Origin: Saccharophagus degradans 2-40
Lineage (GTDB): Bacteria > Pseudomonadota > Gammaproteobacteria > Pseudomonadales > Cellvibrionaceae
Assembly (NCBI RefSeq): GCF_000013665.1
Contig: NC_007912.1
Coordinates: forward strand, 4,993,532-5,057,531
Length of the DNA: 64,000 bases
Reading direction: 5' to 3'
Each line of letters begins with the position of its first letter. Positions within the stretch are counted from its first letter, which is position 1. Made by a program: the position numbers and the translations under genes. The notes below the pieces were generated by a model. That model saw only the letters and a list, made by a program, of their open reading frames with translations, was not told the origin of the DNA and did not search any database. Of this stretch, positions 47,569-56,391 are shown piece by piece.

Positions 47569-49065
47569 TTAGAGGGTTTTAAAGTGCTGCATACACTCTA
47601 GCTGAGACAGTGCCGACCCCGCAATTGCTTGCATTTTAGTACAGCTTGGCGCCACTGCGTTTGCTTGATAAATAGCCTCGGGAAACATACCCATTCCAGC
47701 CAATAAGCAATACCAAGATACAACGGGGTAGTATTTTTGAATATTTTGACGCTGAATCTCCGCAGATAAATCGGCGCCGCTAATCCAGCATTTGAATATT
47801 TGTTGCAAAGAGGGGGATAACTTATCTAAGTGAGCGCGATTGTCGCACCAGTATTTAGTGTGAGTAAGTGAATTGGTTTTGTAGTGGGCCACAATGTAAT
47901 CTTTAATACCATCAAATTGATTATTAATAACTCTGTTATAGTCGTCTCGTTTAGTGTTATCAATATTGGATTCTATTGAGTAATAGTCTACTAGCTTAGC
48001 CGCACTGAATTGTACAAGCGCAAGGGCTGTGGCTTCTAACGGCTCTATAAAGCCTTGCGATAAACCTATTGCTACACAGTTTTTTATCCAATGCTTGTCT
48101 CTGCGCCCAACGCGCATTGTTAGGTGCTTGGCCTCCACTGCTGAATCCATTAGGCCTAACTTTGTACGTAATTCTTGCTCCGCTTGTTCGGCGCTACAAT
48201 ATTGACTGCTATATACATAGCCATTGCCCACTCTGTTTTGCAGGGGTATCTGCCAGGCCCAACCGTTTTCCATTGCGGTAGCCACAGTCTCGCTACTAAT
48301 TAAGGTTTCATTTTCGCAATGCAAACTTGGTATTGCCACTGCAGCATCGTTGTAAAGGTGGTCGGCGTAACTTATAAATTTGGCGCCAAGTGTTTTCTCT
48401 ATTAATTTAGCAGAAAAGCCTGTGCAATCTATATACAGGTCGGCACTATGGCTTTCTCCATTACTCAAATGAATTTTGGCTATACCCTGTTCGCCTTGCG
48501 TAACCCCTTGCACAGCAGCAACCGTATGTATTACACCAAGATTTGTGGCCTGTTGCTGAAGAAATTCGGCGAGCTTAGCTGCATCGAAATGGTAGCCGTA
48601 GTTTACCTCGCTTTTCAATTTACCTAGGTTATCTATTACATATGGCGATTTTTTTTCTGCGGCTAATTTTGCCGCTAAAAAATAATTTTCAGATTGTGTA
48701 GCGTTTGCGTAACCCGCTCGACGGGAAGCAATGTGGTTAAAATACTCGGGTAAATACGTGTAATCTAATGCCGAGGGAAATGGATGAAAGTAGCTTTTAA
48801 AATCTGGTTTATTTGTCCAACCATTAAAACGTATTCCATTTTTATATGTGGCATTACATTTGTTCATCCACTCACTTTCTTGTATTTCTAGAAAGTCAAA
48901 AAAGCCTTTGAGGGCCGGTGTTGAACCTTCACCTACACCAATGGTTGGAATAGTGGGGGACTCGATTACCGTAATATTTACATTCTGGTGGGCCCAGCTC
49001 TTGGCTAGTATATTTGCAGTAATCCAACCCGCCGTGCCGCCACCAACAATAGTAATATTACGCAT
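47569..49065 (-). CDS. Flavin-dependent tryptophan-halogenase-family protein
   Basis: 498 residues. FAD-binding IVGGGTAGWI (7-15) opens the chain, the WxWxIP motif appears as WAWQIP (about 268), and a lysine in the TYKNGIRF stretch (about 76) corresponds to the catalytic lysine region. Homologues are common beside TonB receptors in carbohydrate-degrading marine bacteria and caulobacters, where their substrate is not established. The gene lies downstream of the large TonB receptor on the same strand, with a terminator between them. Confidence 0.88.
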   Translation of the reverse strand: MRNITIVGGGTAGWITANILAKSWAHQNVNITVIESPTIPTIGVGEGSTPALKGFFDFLEIQESEWMNKCNATYKNGIRFNGWTNKPDFKSYFHPFPSALDYTYLPEYFNHIASRRAGYANATQSENYFLAAKLAAEKKSPYVIDNLGKLKSEVNYGYHFDAAKLAEFLQQQATNLGVIHTVAAVQGVTQGEQGIAKIHLSNGESHSADLYIDCTGFSAKLIEKTLGAKFISYADHLYNDAAVAIPSLHCENETLISSETVATAMENGWAWQIPLQNRVGNGYVYSSQYCSAEQAEQELRTKLGLMDSAVEAKHLTMRVGRRDKHWIKNCVAIGLSQGFIEPLEATALALVQFSAAKLVDYYSIESNIDNTKRDDYNRVINNQFDGIKDYIVAHYKTNSLTHTKYWCDNRAHLDKLSPSLQQIFKCWISGADLSAEIQRQNIQKYYPVVSWYCLLAGMGMFPEAIYQANAVAPSCTKMQAIAGSALSQLECMQHFKTL

Positions 49066-49243
49066 AATTATTTAATCTTCTTATTATTTGGCATTTGTAG
49101 GTATTTGCTTATTTATTTTTTTATCTGTATTTTTTTATCGACAGAGATTAACTATATAAAGTAACTAAATAAACTAACTACCTAAGGTAACCACATACTC
49201 TCACTATATTGTATTCGAGTAAAAACAATAGAATTTAAAACAG

Positions 49244-49265
49244 AAAAAGGGGAATTGCTTCCCCT
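49244..49265 (-). terminator. Terminator of the second large TonB receptor gene
   Basis: On the minus strand AGGGGAA pairs with TTCCCCT around GCAA and is followed by TTTT. It lies about 45 bp past the receptor stop codon and separates it from the halogenase gene. Confidence 0.75.
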
Positions 49266-49308
49266 ATTATTTGCCAACTATATTTTAATTGTGCTCTTAC
49301 TATTTAGC

Positions 49309-52263
49309 TTAGAATCTAGCTCGCACACCTAGGTTGTAACGTGCTTCAAACACGTTCTGGTTTACCACTACATCCTGCCACTGCATATAGGTTTCTTCGT
49401 ATTCTTCGGTAATATTGGTTCCCTGTAGGAATACGGTTATACCATCGGTAATATCGTAACTTACCGATGCATCAACATACGTGGTTGGTGCAGACCACCA
49501 AGCTGCTGGGTGGCCATCGTTCCACGCGCGACCAATATAACGTTCGCTGCGATAGTTCATTGCAACACGCGCTTGCCACCCATCCATTTCGTACCACAAT
49601 ATTGCATTAAACTGGTGCTCGGAGTTATCTCCCATTGGCATGGTTGCGCCGTAGAAGTCTTTATCGCCACCTTCACCATCTGCCCATGTGTAGTTTAACG
49701 TGGTACCTAAACCGCTAAATGCACCAGGCAAAAAATCGAACGCCTGTTGATAGCCAAGCTCTATACCTTGCACAACGCCACCGTCGGTATTGTCGCGAAT
49801 GGTTAATCCTATCTCGCCATCTTCATCGCGAATTACGCCATCGGAATCTGGCACTGCGGCTGTAGTCGTACCTGTTGTGGTTATAGAAGTGGCAACATCT
49901 AAGCGATATAAACCAATACTTGCCATACTCGATTCAGCAAAATACCACTCGAAGGTTGCGTCGTAGTTTTCTGCACGCCATGGCTCCATATAGGGGTTGC
50001 CATCTTGCGAGGCGCTTACAGCTTGGAATACGCCAAGGTCGGCGTTGTTGTTAACGGTGTAAACTAAACCCAAGCCTAAATCATTGGCATCTAATTGAGT
50101 CATAGTTTTGGTGTAAGCCAAACGCAATTTTGTATTTTCGCTAGTATCAAAGCCGATATTAAAACGCGGTAGAAAGTCGGTAAAACTACGCTCTACGGTA
50201 GAGTCACCTAAATCCTGTGGCGGTGTTCCGCTTAAAGTAGGGTACTCAACGCCATCAACCTCAACGATAGGTTCCACACCCGGTACATTGGTCGTTACAT
50301 CCAAAAACGTGCGAATGTACTGCACACCAAAGTTCGCTTGATAAGGTACACCAAACTCGCCTTCAAAATTGGCCTGTGCATAAAGGGTATGCGTTTTGTC
50401 GTCTAGCTCGTAGCTTCTACCTGGGTCTTTAATAGCAACATTGCCAGGGTAGAGCGTATTGTGAAAGCCAAGTGCGTCGTCCATGGCTTTAGGGTCAATA
50501 AAGTAAAAGCTGCGACCGTCACTAGGTGCTGGGCCAAAATCGCTTACTTCGGTAATCCACCCCATTGCATCTAGCTCTGTAAACGGAATTGTGCGAGCAA
50601 TGGTGTCACCAAACACACCTGCACCTGGGTCACCATTTACCGGTAAACCAGAATCCTTCCATTTTGAATACACTGTAATTTGCTCGTCATCCATGCCGCG
50701 ACGAGTAAAAGGCGCAACGTAATCGTACTGGTAGCGAGTGACTTCTCGCTTGCCGTAACGATAGCCAAACTCGAGTGAGTTGTTATCGTTTAGATCTAAA
50801 ATGCCGTCAAAGCGCAACACATCTAATTTTGATTCTTCATCGCGATTTTGATGAGAGAACGATGACACCAAGCCGTATTTTTCGATGCTATCGCCAAAAC
50901 CTTCTGGGTAAGTAAACGAAGGGTGCGTACCAGACATATCCCCACGTATGACAATGCGATCTGGGCCTTCACCATTAGGGTTAACGGTTTCTGTTACGTT
51001 ATCTACACGCGTTTGCAGGCCGTGCTGTTCACCGGTAGTAATAAACGCATCGGCAAAATTACCTGTGTGTTTATTTTCTGCCGAGCCATGAATATATCGC
51101 ACACTTGCTCGGAAGCTGTCGGTAAAATCGATATTTGTTTGCAGGTTAATATTGGTAGATTCTCTTTTATCTACAAAACTTTCTGCTTTCGCTGTTACGC
51201 GCAATGCATGCAGATCGAATACAGACGCAGTATAAAAATCTTTATCTGTGTTGCCGTCTGCACTCGGGCCACGATTAACGGGGTTTTGTGGGTATACCCA
51301 ATCATATTGCGCCCAAGCGTTATCTGCTACTAAGCCATTGGTGTGCTCGTATTGATCCATAGATGTATAGAAAACATCGCCCAATACTTCTACTTTGTCG
51401 TTCACACGATATTGCACAGTTGCTGAAATACCTGTTCTATCTCGCTCAGATGTGCGATTAGTTACACCATAATCAATTGTGCCGAATATCGCGTCGTTAG
51501 TGTCTCCATCGCCGGTTACATCTGTGGGTGTAGACCAGCCCGGCCAGTTACCATCTTCTTGGTAGCCGCGGAACCACCAATCGTTATACATACCGTAGCG
51601 GAAGTTTGCGAGGGTAGCACTAGAAGTAGATACACTTAATAACGCACCAAAATCATCTGAATGATAACCGGCAAAACCAGAAAGTTTGGTGCCGTTATCA
51701 TCAGTGTAAGAACCATCGGAAAGCTCACCGGCACCTACAAAAGTCCAACCTTCTGCAAGATCTAATGGTCGCTGCGTACGAAGATCGATTGTGCCTGCAA
51801 CACCGCCAGATAAAGTAGAAGCCTCTGACGATTTAATAACATCCACACGCGATAAAAGCTCTGCGGGAATATCTGTAAAGTTTGGCTGCAAAGTTGTAAT
51901 AGAACCGGCACTTAAAAATTGCTCGCCGTTAAGTAAGGTATTAACCTGCGGCATACCGCGAACGTTTACAGTGGAGCCTTCACCAGCACTGCGACGAATT
52001 TGTATACCTGTTACACGCTGGAGCGAGTCCGCAATGGTGGCATCGGGTAATTTACCAATATCTTCCGCGCTAATAGCATCCACAACAGACCCAGCATCGC
52101 GCTTAACATCAATGGCTCTGGTTAATGCGCCACGAATACCGGTAACAATTACTTCTTCGTAATTCTCTTCTTGGGCAATAGTGCTAGATGTAATACCACT
52201 AAATGCCACAGCAGAAATGCATATAGGCAACAATCTGCGTTTAAAGGTTATTGATCGAGACAT
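49309..52263 (-). CDS. TonB-dependent receptor (large, halogenase-linked)
   Basis: 984 residues from ATG 52263, which has a strong GGGGGAAAGGAAT ribosome site; an in-frame extension upstream is not coding. A signal peptide ends near TIAQ, followed by the TonB box EEVIVTG, plug (DAISAEDIGKLPDATIADSLQRVTG and following) and barrel ending GVRARF. The plug signature is that of the Xanthomonas/Caulobacter-type receptors for glycans. The upstream region carries LacI-type palindromes and a long hairpin. A halogenase gene follows. The substrate is unknown; a sugar is likely. Confidence 0.92.
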   Translation of the reverse strand: MSRSITFKRRLLPICISAVAFSGITSSTIAQEENYEEVIVTGIRGALTRAIDVKRDAGSVVDAISAEDIGKLPDATIADSLQRVTGIQIRRSAGEGSTVNVRGMPQVNTLLNGEQFLSAGSITTLQPNFTDIPAELLSRVDVIKSSEASTLSGGVAGTIDLRTQRPLDLAEGWTFVGAGELSDGSYTDDNGTKLSGFAGYHSDDFGALLSVSTSSATLANFRYGMYNDWWFRGYQEDGNWPGWSTPTDVTGDGDTNDAIFGTIDYGVTNRTSERDRTGISATVQYRVNDKVEVLGDVFYTSMDQYEHTNGLVADNAWAQYDWVYPQNPVNRGPSADGNTDKDFYTASVFDLHALRVTAKAESFVDKRESTNINLQTNIDFTDSFRASVRYIHGSAENKHTGNFADAFITTGEQHGLQTRVDNVTETVNPNGEGPDRIVIRGDMSGTHPSFTYPEGFGDSIEKYGLVSSFSHQNRDEESKLDVLRFDGILDLNDNNSLEFGYRYGKREVTRYQYDYVAPFTRRGMDDEQITVYSKWKDSGLPVNGDPGAGVFGDTIARTIPFTELDAMGWITEVSDFGPAPSDGRSFYFIDPKAMDDALGFHNTLYPGNVAIKDPGRSYELDDKTHTLYAQANFEGEFGVPYQANFGVQYIRTFLDVTTNVPGVEPIVEVDGVEYPTLSGTPPQDLGDSTVERSFTDFLPRFNIGFDTSENTKLRLAYTKTMTQLDANDLGLGLVYTVNNNADLGVFQAVSASQDGNPYMEPWRAENYDATFEWYFAESSMASIGLYRLDVATSITTTGTTTAAVPDSDGVIRDEDGEIGLTIRDNTDGGVVQGIELGYQQAFDFLPGAFSGLGTTLNYTWADGEGGDKDFYGATMPMGDNSEHQFNAILWYEMDGWQARVAMNYRSERYIGRAWNDGHPAAWWSAPTTYVDASVSYDITDGITVFLQGTNITEEYEETYMQWQDVVVNQNVFEARYNLGVRARF

Positions 52264-52378
52264 AATTCCTTTCCCCCTAATTATTAGATTTTTACTTTCT
52301 GTACTCTCAACACCGCTAAGCGCTTGTGCTTTTGCGGCTTTCTGCAACACGTGCTGCAAAACCTTTTGAATAAAAGAA

Positions 52379-52459
52379 CCGTACCCAAAGCTGTATTTGC
52401 ACCTCATACACCCGGAGAAAACCAATCAACCCACAAATACAGGGGGAGGTTGGGTACGG
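52379..52459 (-). promoter_or_regulatory. Long structured leader upstream of the TonB receptor gene
   Basis: On the RNA-sense (minus) strand CCGTACCCAA (52459-52450) pairs with TTGGGTACGG (52388-52379), and CTGTATTTG (52442-52434) with CAAATACAG (52399-52391), enclosing a 34-base loop. TTCTTTTATTC follows the stem. It lies 116 bp before the receptor start codon. It could be an attenuator or a cis-regulatory RNA; I recognise no known riboswitch. Confidence 0.45.
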
Positions 52460-52511
52460 CTATAAAACTGAATGGGTAACACCTAAAAAACATCTCTTGC
52501 CGAGGAAAAAC

Positions 52512-52527
52512 ATGTTACCGGTTACAT
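52512..52527. promoter_or_regulatory. LacI-family operator-like palindrome (proximal)
   Basis: ATGTTACCGGTTACAT is a palindrome with one mismatched pair and a central CG. It resembles the site at 52653 and lies about 250 bp upstream of the TonB receptor start. Confidence 0.45.
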
Positions 52528-52652
52528 TGTTGTTTAAAAATAATGCGCTTGTTAACGTTCTACTCGGCTTTATTTCATTTTTATATAGGTTACTAGCCAG
52601 CGAACATTTGGTCGCGCAGGGTTTATGTTAGTCTCAATATAACTAACAATTC

Positions 52653-52668
52653 AAGTAACCGATTACAT
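52653..52668. promoter_or_regulatory. LacI-family operator-like palindrome (distal)
   Basis: AAGTAACCGATTACAT is similar to the palindrome at 52512, with centres 141 bp apart. A further half-match, ATGTAACCGA, is at 52739-52748. It may act on the receptor, on the divergent binding-protein gene or on both. Confidence 0.4.
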
Positions 52669-52918
52669 TATATTTAATAAAAAGCCGTGTTATTTCATTA
52701 ACTCATTGAAATATAAGTACTTTATACATTATATTTTTATGTAACCGACGCGCAAATCATCCATAAAAATTAAACAATGTTTTATATATGGTATTAAATA
52801 AGATTTCAATTAGACTTTTGTAATATTGCGCGCCATCTAGAGCAGCTAATTGATTTACACCTATTTAAGAAACTAACTACACTAAAGAGAGTATTGATTA
52901 AAAAACAATCTAGGCACC

Positions 52919-53812
52919 ATGGCGATGCGAAACACTTTAGTTCTTATTATTTTACTCATAGCGCCTCTAGTCGTTCAGGCAGAAAGACAAATACATACCA
53001 CTGTCTTTCACACCCCCTCTGCTGAAGTGGAATCGGACGCTAGGCGCATTTATACCGTTGAACTGCTGCGCCTTGCCCTAGATAAAACCGTAGAAGATTA
53101 TGGCCCTTACGAGTTGCGTCTCGTTTCAGGGTTATCTGTACGCCGCATGCAGCAGGTGGCGCAGCTAAACAAATACGAGAATTTCTTTTTTAAGGTGAGC
53201 TATACCGATCAAGTAGCCGAACAATTTACTTACGCGCCATTTCCTATCGAATTCGGCATAGTGGGCTATAGGGTATGTTTTGTTGCGCCAAGCTTTTTAC
53301 AAGAGAGCAACCAGGTAATCACTCTGCAGCAATTGCAGCAACACACAGTAGGGCAGGGCTTAGGCTGGTTAGACTTAGATATTTTACAAGCTAACGAAGT
53401 GCCCACGGTTACGGTGTCGCAATACTTAAGCTTGTTTCCAATGGTAAACAAAAACCGGTTTGATTTTTTATGCCGGGGCATTAACGAAATTAAATTAGAA
53501 ATGGAGCAGTTTGCGCAAAGCGAGCCGTTAACCTTAAACACCAGTTTTATTATTCGCTACCCACTACCAAGGTTTTTCTTTACCAACAATAGCAACCCTA
53601 TGGCTACAGCACGCATTAATAAAGGGTTACATCGCGCCTATACTGACGGCAGCGCGCAGGCATTAATGCTTAGTTTCTATAAAGAAAATATTGAATTTGT
53701 GGACGTAAAAAAACGTGCGATTATCCCAATGACTAACCCATTAATAGAAAACATTGATAAGAGTTACGAGCAATATGTGTGGGGGATTGAGGATTTAGTT
53801 TTTGATAAATAG
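52919..53812 (+). CDS. Exported solute-binding-like protein, paralogue 2
   Basis: 297 residues (ATG 52919, or ATG 52925 two codons later). The signal peptide ends VVQA. It is homologous over its whole length to the protein at 37411-38295: LALDKTVEDYGPYEL, YAPFPIEFG, GYRVCFVAPSFLQESN, RFDFLCRGI, YPLPRFFFTN, and both conserved cysteines are kept. The two paralogues bracket the TonB receptor region. No transporter partner is present. Function unknown. Confidence 0.7.
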   Translation: MAMRNTLVLIILLIAPLVVQAERQIHTTVFHTPSAEVESDARRIYTVELLRLALDKTVEDYGPYELRLVSGLSVRRMQQVAQLNKYENFFFKVSYTDQVAEQFTYAPFPIEFGIVGYRVCFVAPSFLQESNQVITLQQLQQHTVGQGLGWLDLDILQANEVPTVTVSQYLSLFPMVNKNRFDFLCRGINEIKLEMEQFAQSEPLTLNTSFIIRYPLPRFFFTNNSNPMATARINKGLHRAYTDGSAQALMLSFYKENIEFVDVKKRAIIPMTNPLIENIDKSYEQYVWGIEDLVFDK

Positions 53813-53833
53813 ACAAGCATCAAATTCAGAAAA

Positions 53834-54505
53834 TTAGTTTTTTCGTTTCTTTGCAGAATAAAGCGCAACTAACGCAAATATAAACAACCAAAAGGTAGTC
53901 GGTTCATCTACGGAGTAACCCTCTGTTCGCACTAGGGCAATGCCCATATTGGTATGAGCATGTGAAGAACTCACAACATCGGCGCTTATCATTGCTAAAC
54001 CAAACGATGGGGTGCCCTTATTTACAAAATCATCCACAACACGCGCATCGTTATATTTGCCATCACCATCTGCATCATCACCAAAGTAGGCTGCAGACAT
54101 TTCGAAAGGGTCGTCGCCAGGATTGATACCTGGGTTGGTGACAGTTATTCCAAACATAGCGAAAAATATTCGGTCTAGTTCGTCGGCGCCTTCATCGTCC
54201 GTTTTTTCTGTCCAACCATAAGAACCCGTGTTTTCGTCGGTATCAAAGCTCATACCAAAATTAAAGGTGTTAAATAAATTGGCCATGTCTACATTATTGG
54301 CAAGACGCCAGCCATCTGAGCCAAAAGTAGAGAGCGCCTGATCTATAGATTGACCATCTGTCACATCCCAGCGCAACCACTCTAAACCACCGCCAACAAC
54401 AACATTGCCTGTATCGTCATAGCTATAACCTGCGTGCTCTATAAGAGCGCTATTAGCTATAGGAGATAAAATAAATAGAAAAAATACGCTGATAATTTTT
54501 TTCAT
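53834..54505 (-). CDS. Exported protein with PEP-CTERM-like sorting signal
   Basis: 223 residues. Signal peptide about 1-19 (ending ANS). The middle (about 25-190) is acidic with many Asp, Gly and Trp, and contains DADGDGKYNDAR, resembling a calcium-binding loop. The C-terminus is DEPTTFWLFIFALVALYSAKKRKN: an E-P pair, a membrane helix and a basic tail, the tripartite layout of PEP-CTERM/exosortase signals in variant form. Such proteins are sorted to the envelope or biofilm matrix. The exosortase is not in this window. Confidence 0.65.
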   Translation of the reverse strand: MKKIISVFFLFILSPIANSALIEHAGYSYDDTGNVVVGGGLEWLRWDVTDGQSIDQALSTFGSDGWRLANNVDMANLFNTFNFGMSFDTDENTGSYGWTEKTDDEGADELDRIFFAMFGITVTNPGINPGDDPFEMSAAYFGDDADGDGKYNDARVVDDFVNKGTPSFGLAMISADVVSSSHAHTNMGIALVRTEGYSVDEPTTFWLFIFALVALYSAKKRKN

Positions 54506-54551
54506 TTTTAATTTTGGCCGTTGAAAAAAAACAATTTATTTAAAGGTGTTT

Positions 54552-55466
54552 TTAGTGCTCGTATTTTAAATGCGCCAATATGCCATCTAGCTCATCTAGA
54601 TTATTGTATTTTAAAACCAACCTACCTTTACCCTTGGCGGAGTGCTGCACTATTACCGGCACACCTACATGCTCGGCAAGTTTTTCTTCTAGCTTTTGAA
54701 TATCTGGGTCAATTTTGGTTTTGGTTTCTGATTTTTCTTGTTCAGCTTCTTGCTGTAAGCGGCGAACTAATGCTTCTGCTTGGCGAACCGATAGGCCTTT
54801 TGCCACAATTTCTCGCGCGGCAGTGCGTTGCTGGCCTTCGTTTAAGCTAAGCAAGCTGCGGGCGTGGCCCATTTCTAAATCGCCGTGCTCAAGTAGGGTG
54901 CGTACATCTTCGGTTAAGTTAATTAAACGCAGCAGGTTAGTGACTGCAGTGCGCGATTTACCTACCGCGTCGGCCACTTCTTGGTGGGTTAGCTCAAACT
55001 CGTCTTGTAAACGCTTTAACGCAAATGCCTCTTCCATGGGGTTGAGGTCTTCGCGTTGAATGTTTTCGATAAGCGCCATCGCTATGGCGGTTTCATCGGG
55101 TACTTCGCGAATAACAGCGGGAATGGTATCTAACCCAGCTAACTGAGTGGCGCGCCAGCGGCGTTCACCGGCAATAATTTCGTATTTGTTGTCGCCAATA
55201 GGGCGCACAACAATAGGTTGCATTACACCCTGCGATTTTATCGATTCGGCAAGCTCTTCTAATGCTTCTTGATGCATATCGCGACGCGGCTGGTATTTAC
55301 CGCGCTGCAAAAACTCGATGGGTAGATTTTTTAGTATGCCATCCACATTGGTGGTTACATCTGCGGCTGCGCTGGTGGCGGCTTTAATTGCCTCGGCGGG
55401 GGTAGCAGCTGCGCCGCTGCTTAATAGCGCGTCGAGCCCTCGGCCCAATCCCTTTCTTTTTGCCAT
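54552..55466 (-). CDS. parB: Chromosome partitioning protein ParB
   Basis: 304 residues. The ParB N-terminal CTPase domain (about 38-130) includes GERRWRATQLAG, an HTH (about 140-190, LTHQEVADAVGKSRTAVTN) follows, and the C-terminal dimer domain ends in EH. ParB loads onto parS sites near the origin and slides as a CTP clamp. It follows parA by 32 bp in the usual order. I found no perfect parS sequence in the window. Confidence 0.95.
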   Translation of the reverse strand: MAKRKGLGRGLDALLSSGAAATPAEAIKAATSAAADVTTNVDGILKNLPIEFLQRGKYQPRRDMHQEALEELAESIKSQGVMQPIVVRPIGDNKYEIIAGERRWRATQLAGLDTIPAVIREVPDETAIAMALIENIQREDLNPMEEAFALKRLQDEFELTHQEVADAVGKSRTAVTNLLRLINLTEDVRTLLEHGDLEMGHARSLLSLNEGQQRTAAREIVAKGLSVRQAEALVRRLQQEAEQEKSETKTKIDPDIQKLEEKLAEHVGVPVIVQHSAKGKGRLVLKYNNLDELDGILAHLKYEH

Positions 55467-55498
55467 GGGGGGTGTTACCTCAAATATTGTGTAATGCC

Positions 55499-56299
55499 CT
55501 AGCTTGCGGTTGCTAGCTCAGGGGTAGGGGTGGGGGTATCGTTGCGGCGAATAATTTCACCGGCCAATGCGATATACGCCATGGCCCCTTTAGATGTTTT
55601 ATCGTACGCCAACACTGGCTTGCCAAAACTTGGCGCTTCGGCCAAGCGCACATTGCGCGGTACGCAGGTACGGTATACGCGGTCGCCAAAGTGATGAGAA
55701 AGCTCTGCAGATACATCGCCCGTTAGGCTGTTGCGCGGGTCGTACATGGTGCGCAATACCCCTTCAATGCGCAAATTGGGGTTGAGCGCATTTTGAATGG
55801 TATTAATGGTATTCACCAACGCCGATACCCCTTCCAGTGCATAGTATTCACACTGCATAGGAATAATCACGCCATCGCACGCGGCAAGCGCGTTTACGGT
55901 AAGCATGTTAAGTGAGGGGGGGCAGTCGATAAGAATGTAGTCAAAACTGTTGCGAATAGAGCTTAATGCCGTTTTAAGGCGGTATTCTTTGTTGTCGAGC
56001 GTTAGCATTTCTACTTCGGCTGCGGTTAGGTCGCCGTTGGCTGGCAATACCATGTAGTGGCCGTCGGGGGATTTTTGCAGTGCGTTTTCGCAGCGGGTAA
56101 GCCCAACAAGCACATCGTAAATAGTGAATTCTTGCGAGTTTTTATCTACGCCGCTGCCCATGGTGGCGTTACCTTGCGGGTCTAAATCTATTAACAGAAC
56201 ACGTTTTTTGGTGGCCGCTAGCGATGCAGCAAGGTTTACACAGGTGGTTGTTTTACCCACGCCGCCTTTCTGGTTTGCAATTGCGTATACGTTGCCCAC
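55499..56299 (-). CDS. parA: Chromosome partitioning ATPase ParA
   Basis: 266 residues. The deviant Walker A motif NQKGGVGKTTTCVNLAA lies at residues 9-25, Walker B at about DYILIDCPPS. The start is GTG 56299, preceded by AAAGG at 7 bases. ParA drives origin segregation together with ParB. Confidence 0.96.
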   Translation of the reverse strand: MGNVYAIANQKGGVGKTTTCVNLAASLAATKKRVLLIDLDPQGNATMGSGVDKNSQEFTIYDVLVGLTRCENALQKSPDGHYMVLPANGDLTAAEVEMLTLDNKEYRLKTALSSIRNSFDYILIDCPPSLNMLTVNALAACDGVIIPMQCEYYALEGVSALVNTINTIQNALNPNLRIEGVLRTMYDPRNSLTGDVSAELSHHFGDRVYRTCVPRNVRLAEAPSFGKPVLAYDKTSKGAMAYIALAGEIIRRNDTPTPTPELATAS

Positions 56300-56391
56300 A
56301 ACTTTGCCTTTAGGTGTTAGTTATTAAGATTTAGGCTGAAACTGGTTAAATAACACACACAAACGTGCTTTAGCCCCATTGGAACCGCCTA

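Noticed and set aside
54552..56299. A parS site near parAB
   Set aside because: I looked for TGTTTCACGTGAAACA-like 16-mers by eye and saw none. The CACGTG-centred palindrome at 52343-52358 matches only 10 of 16 positions and is more likely a promoter or leader element.
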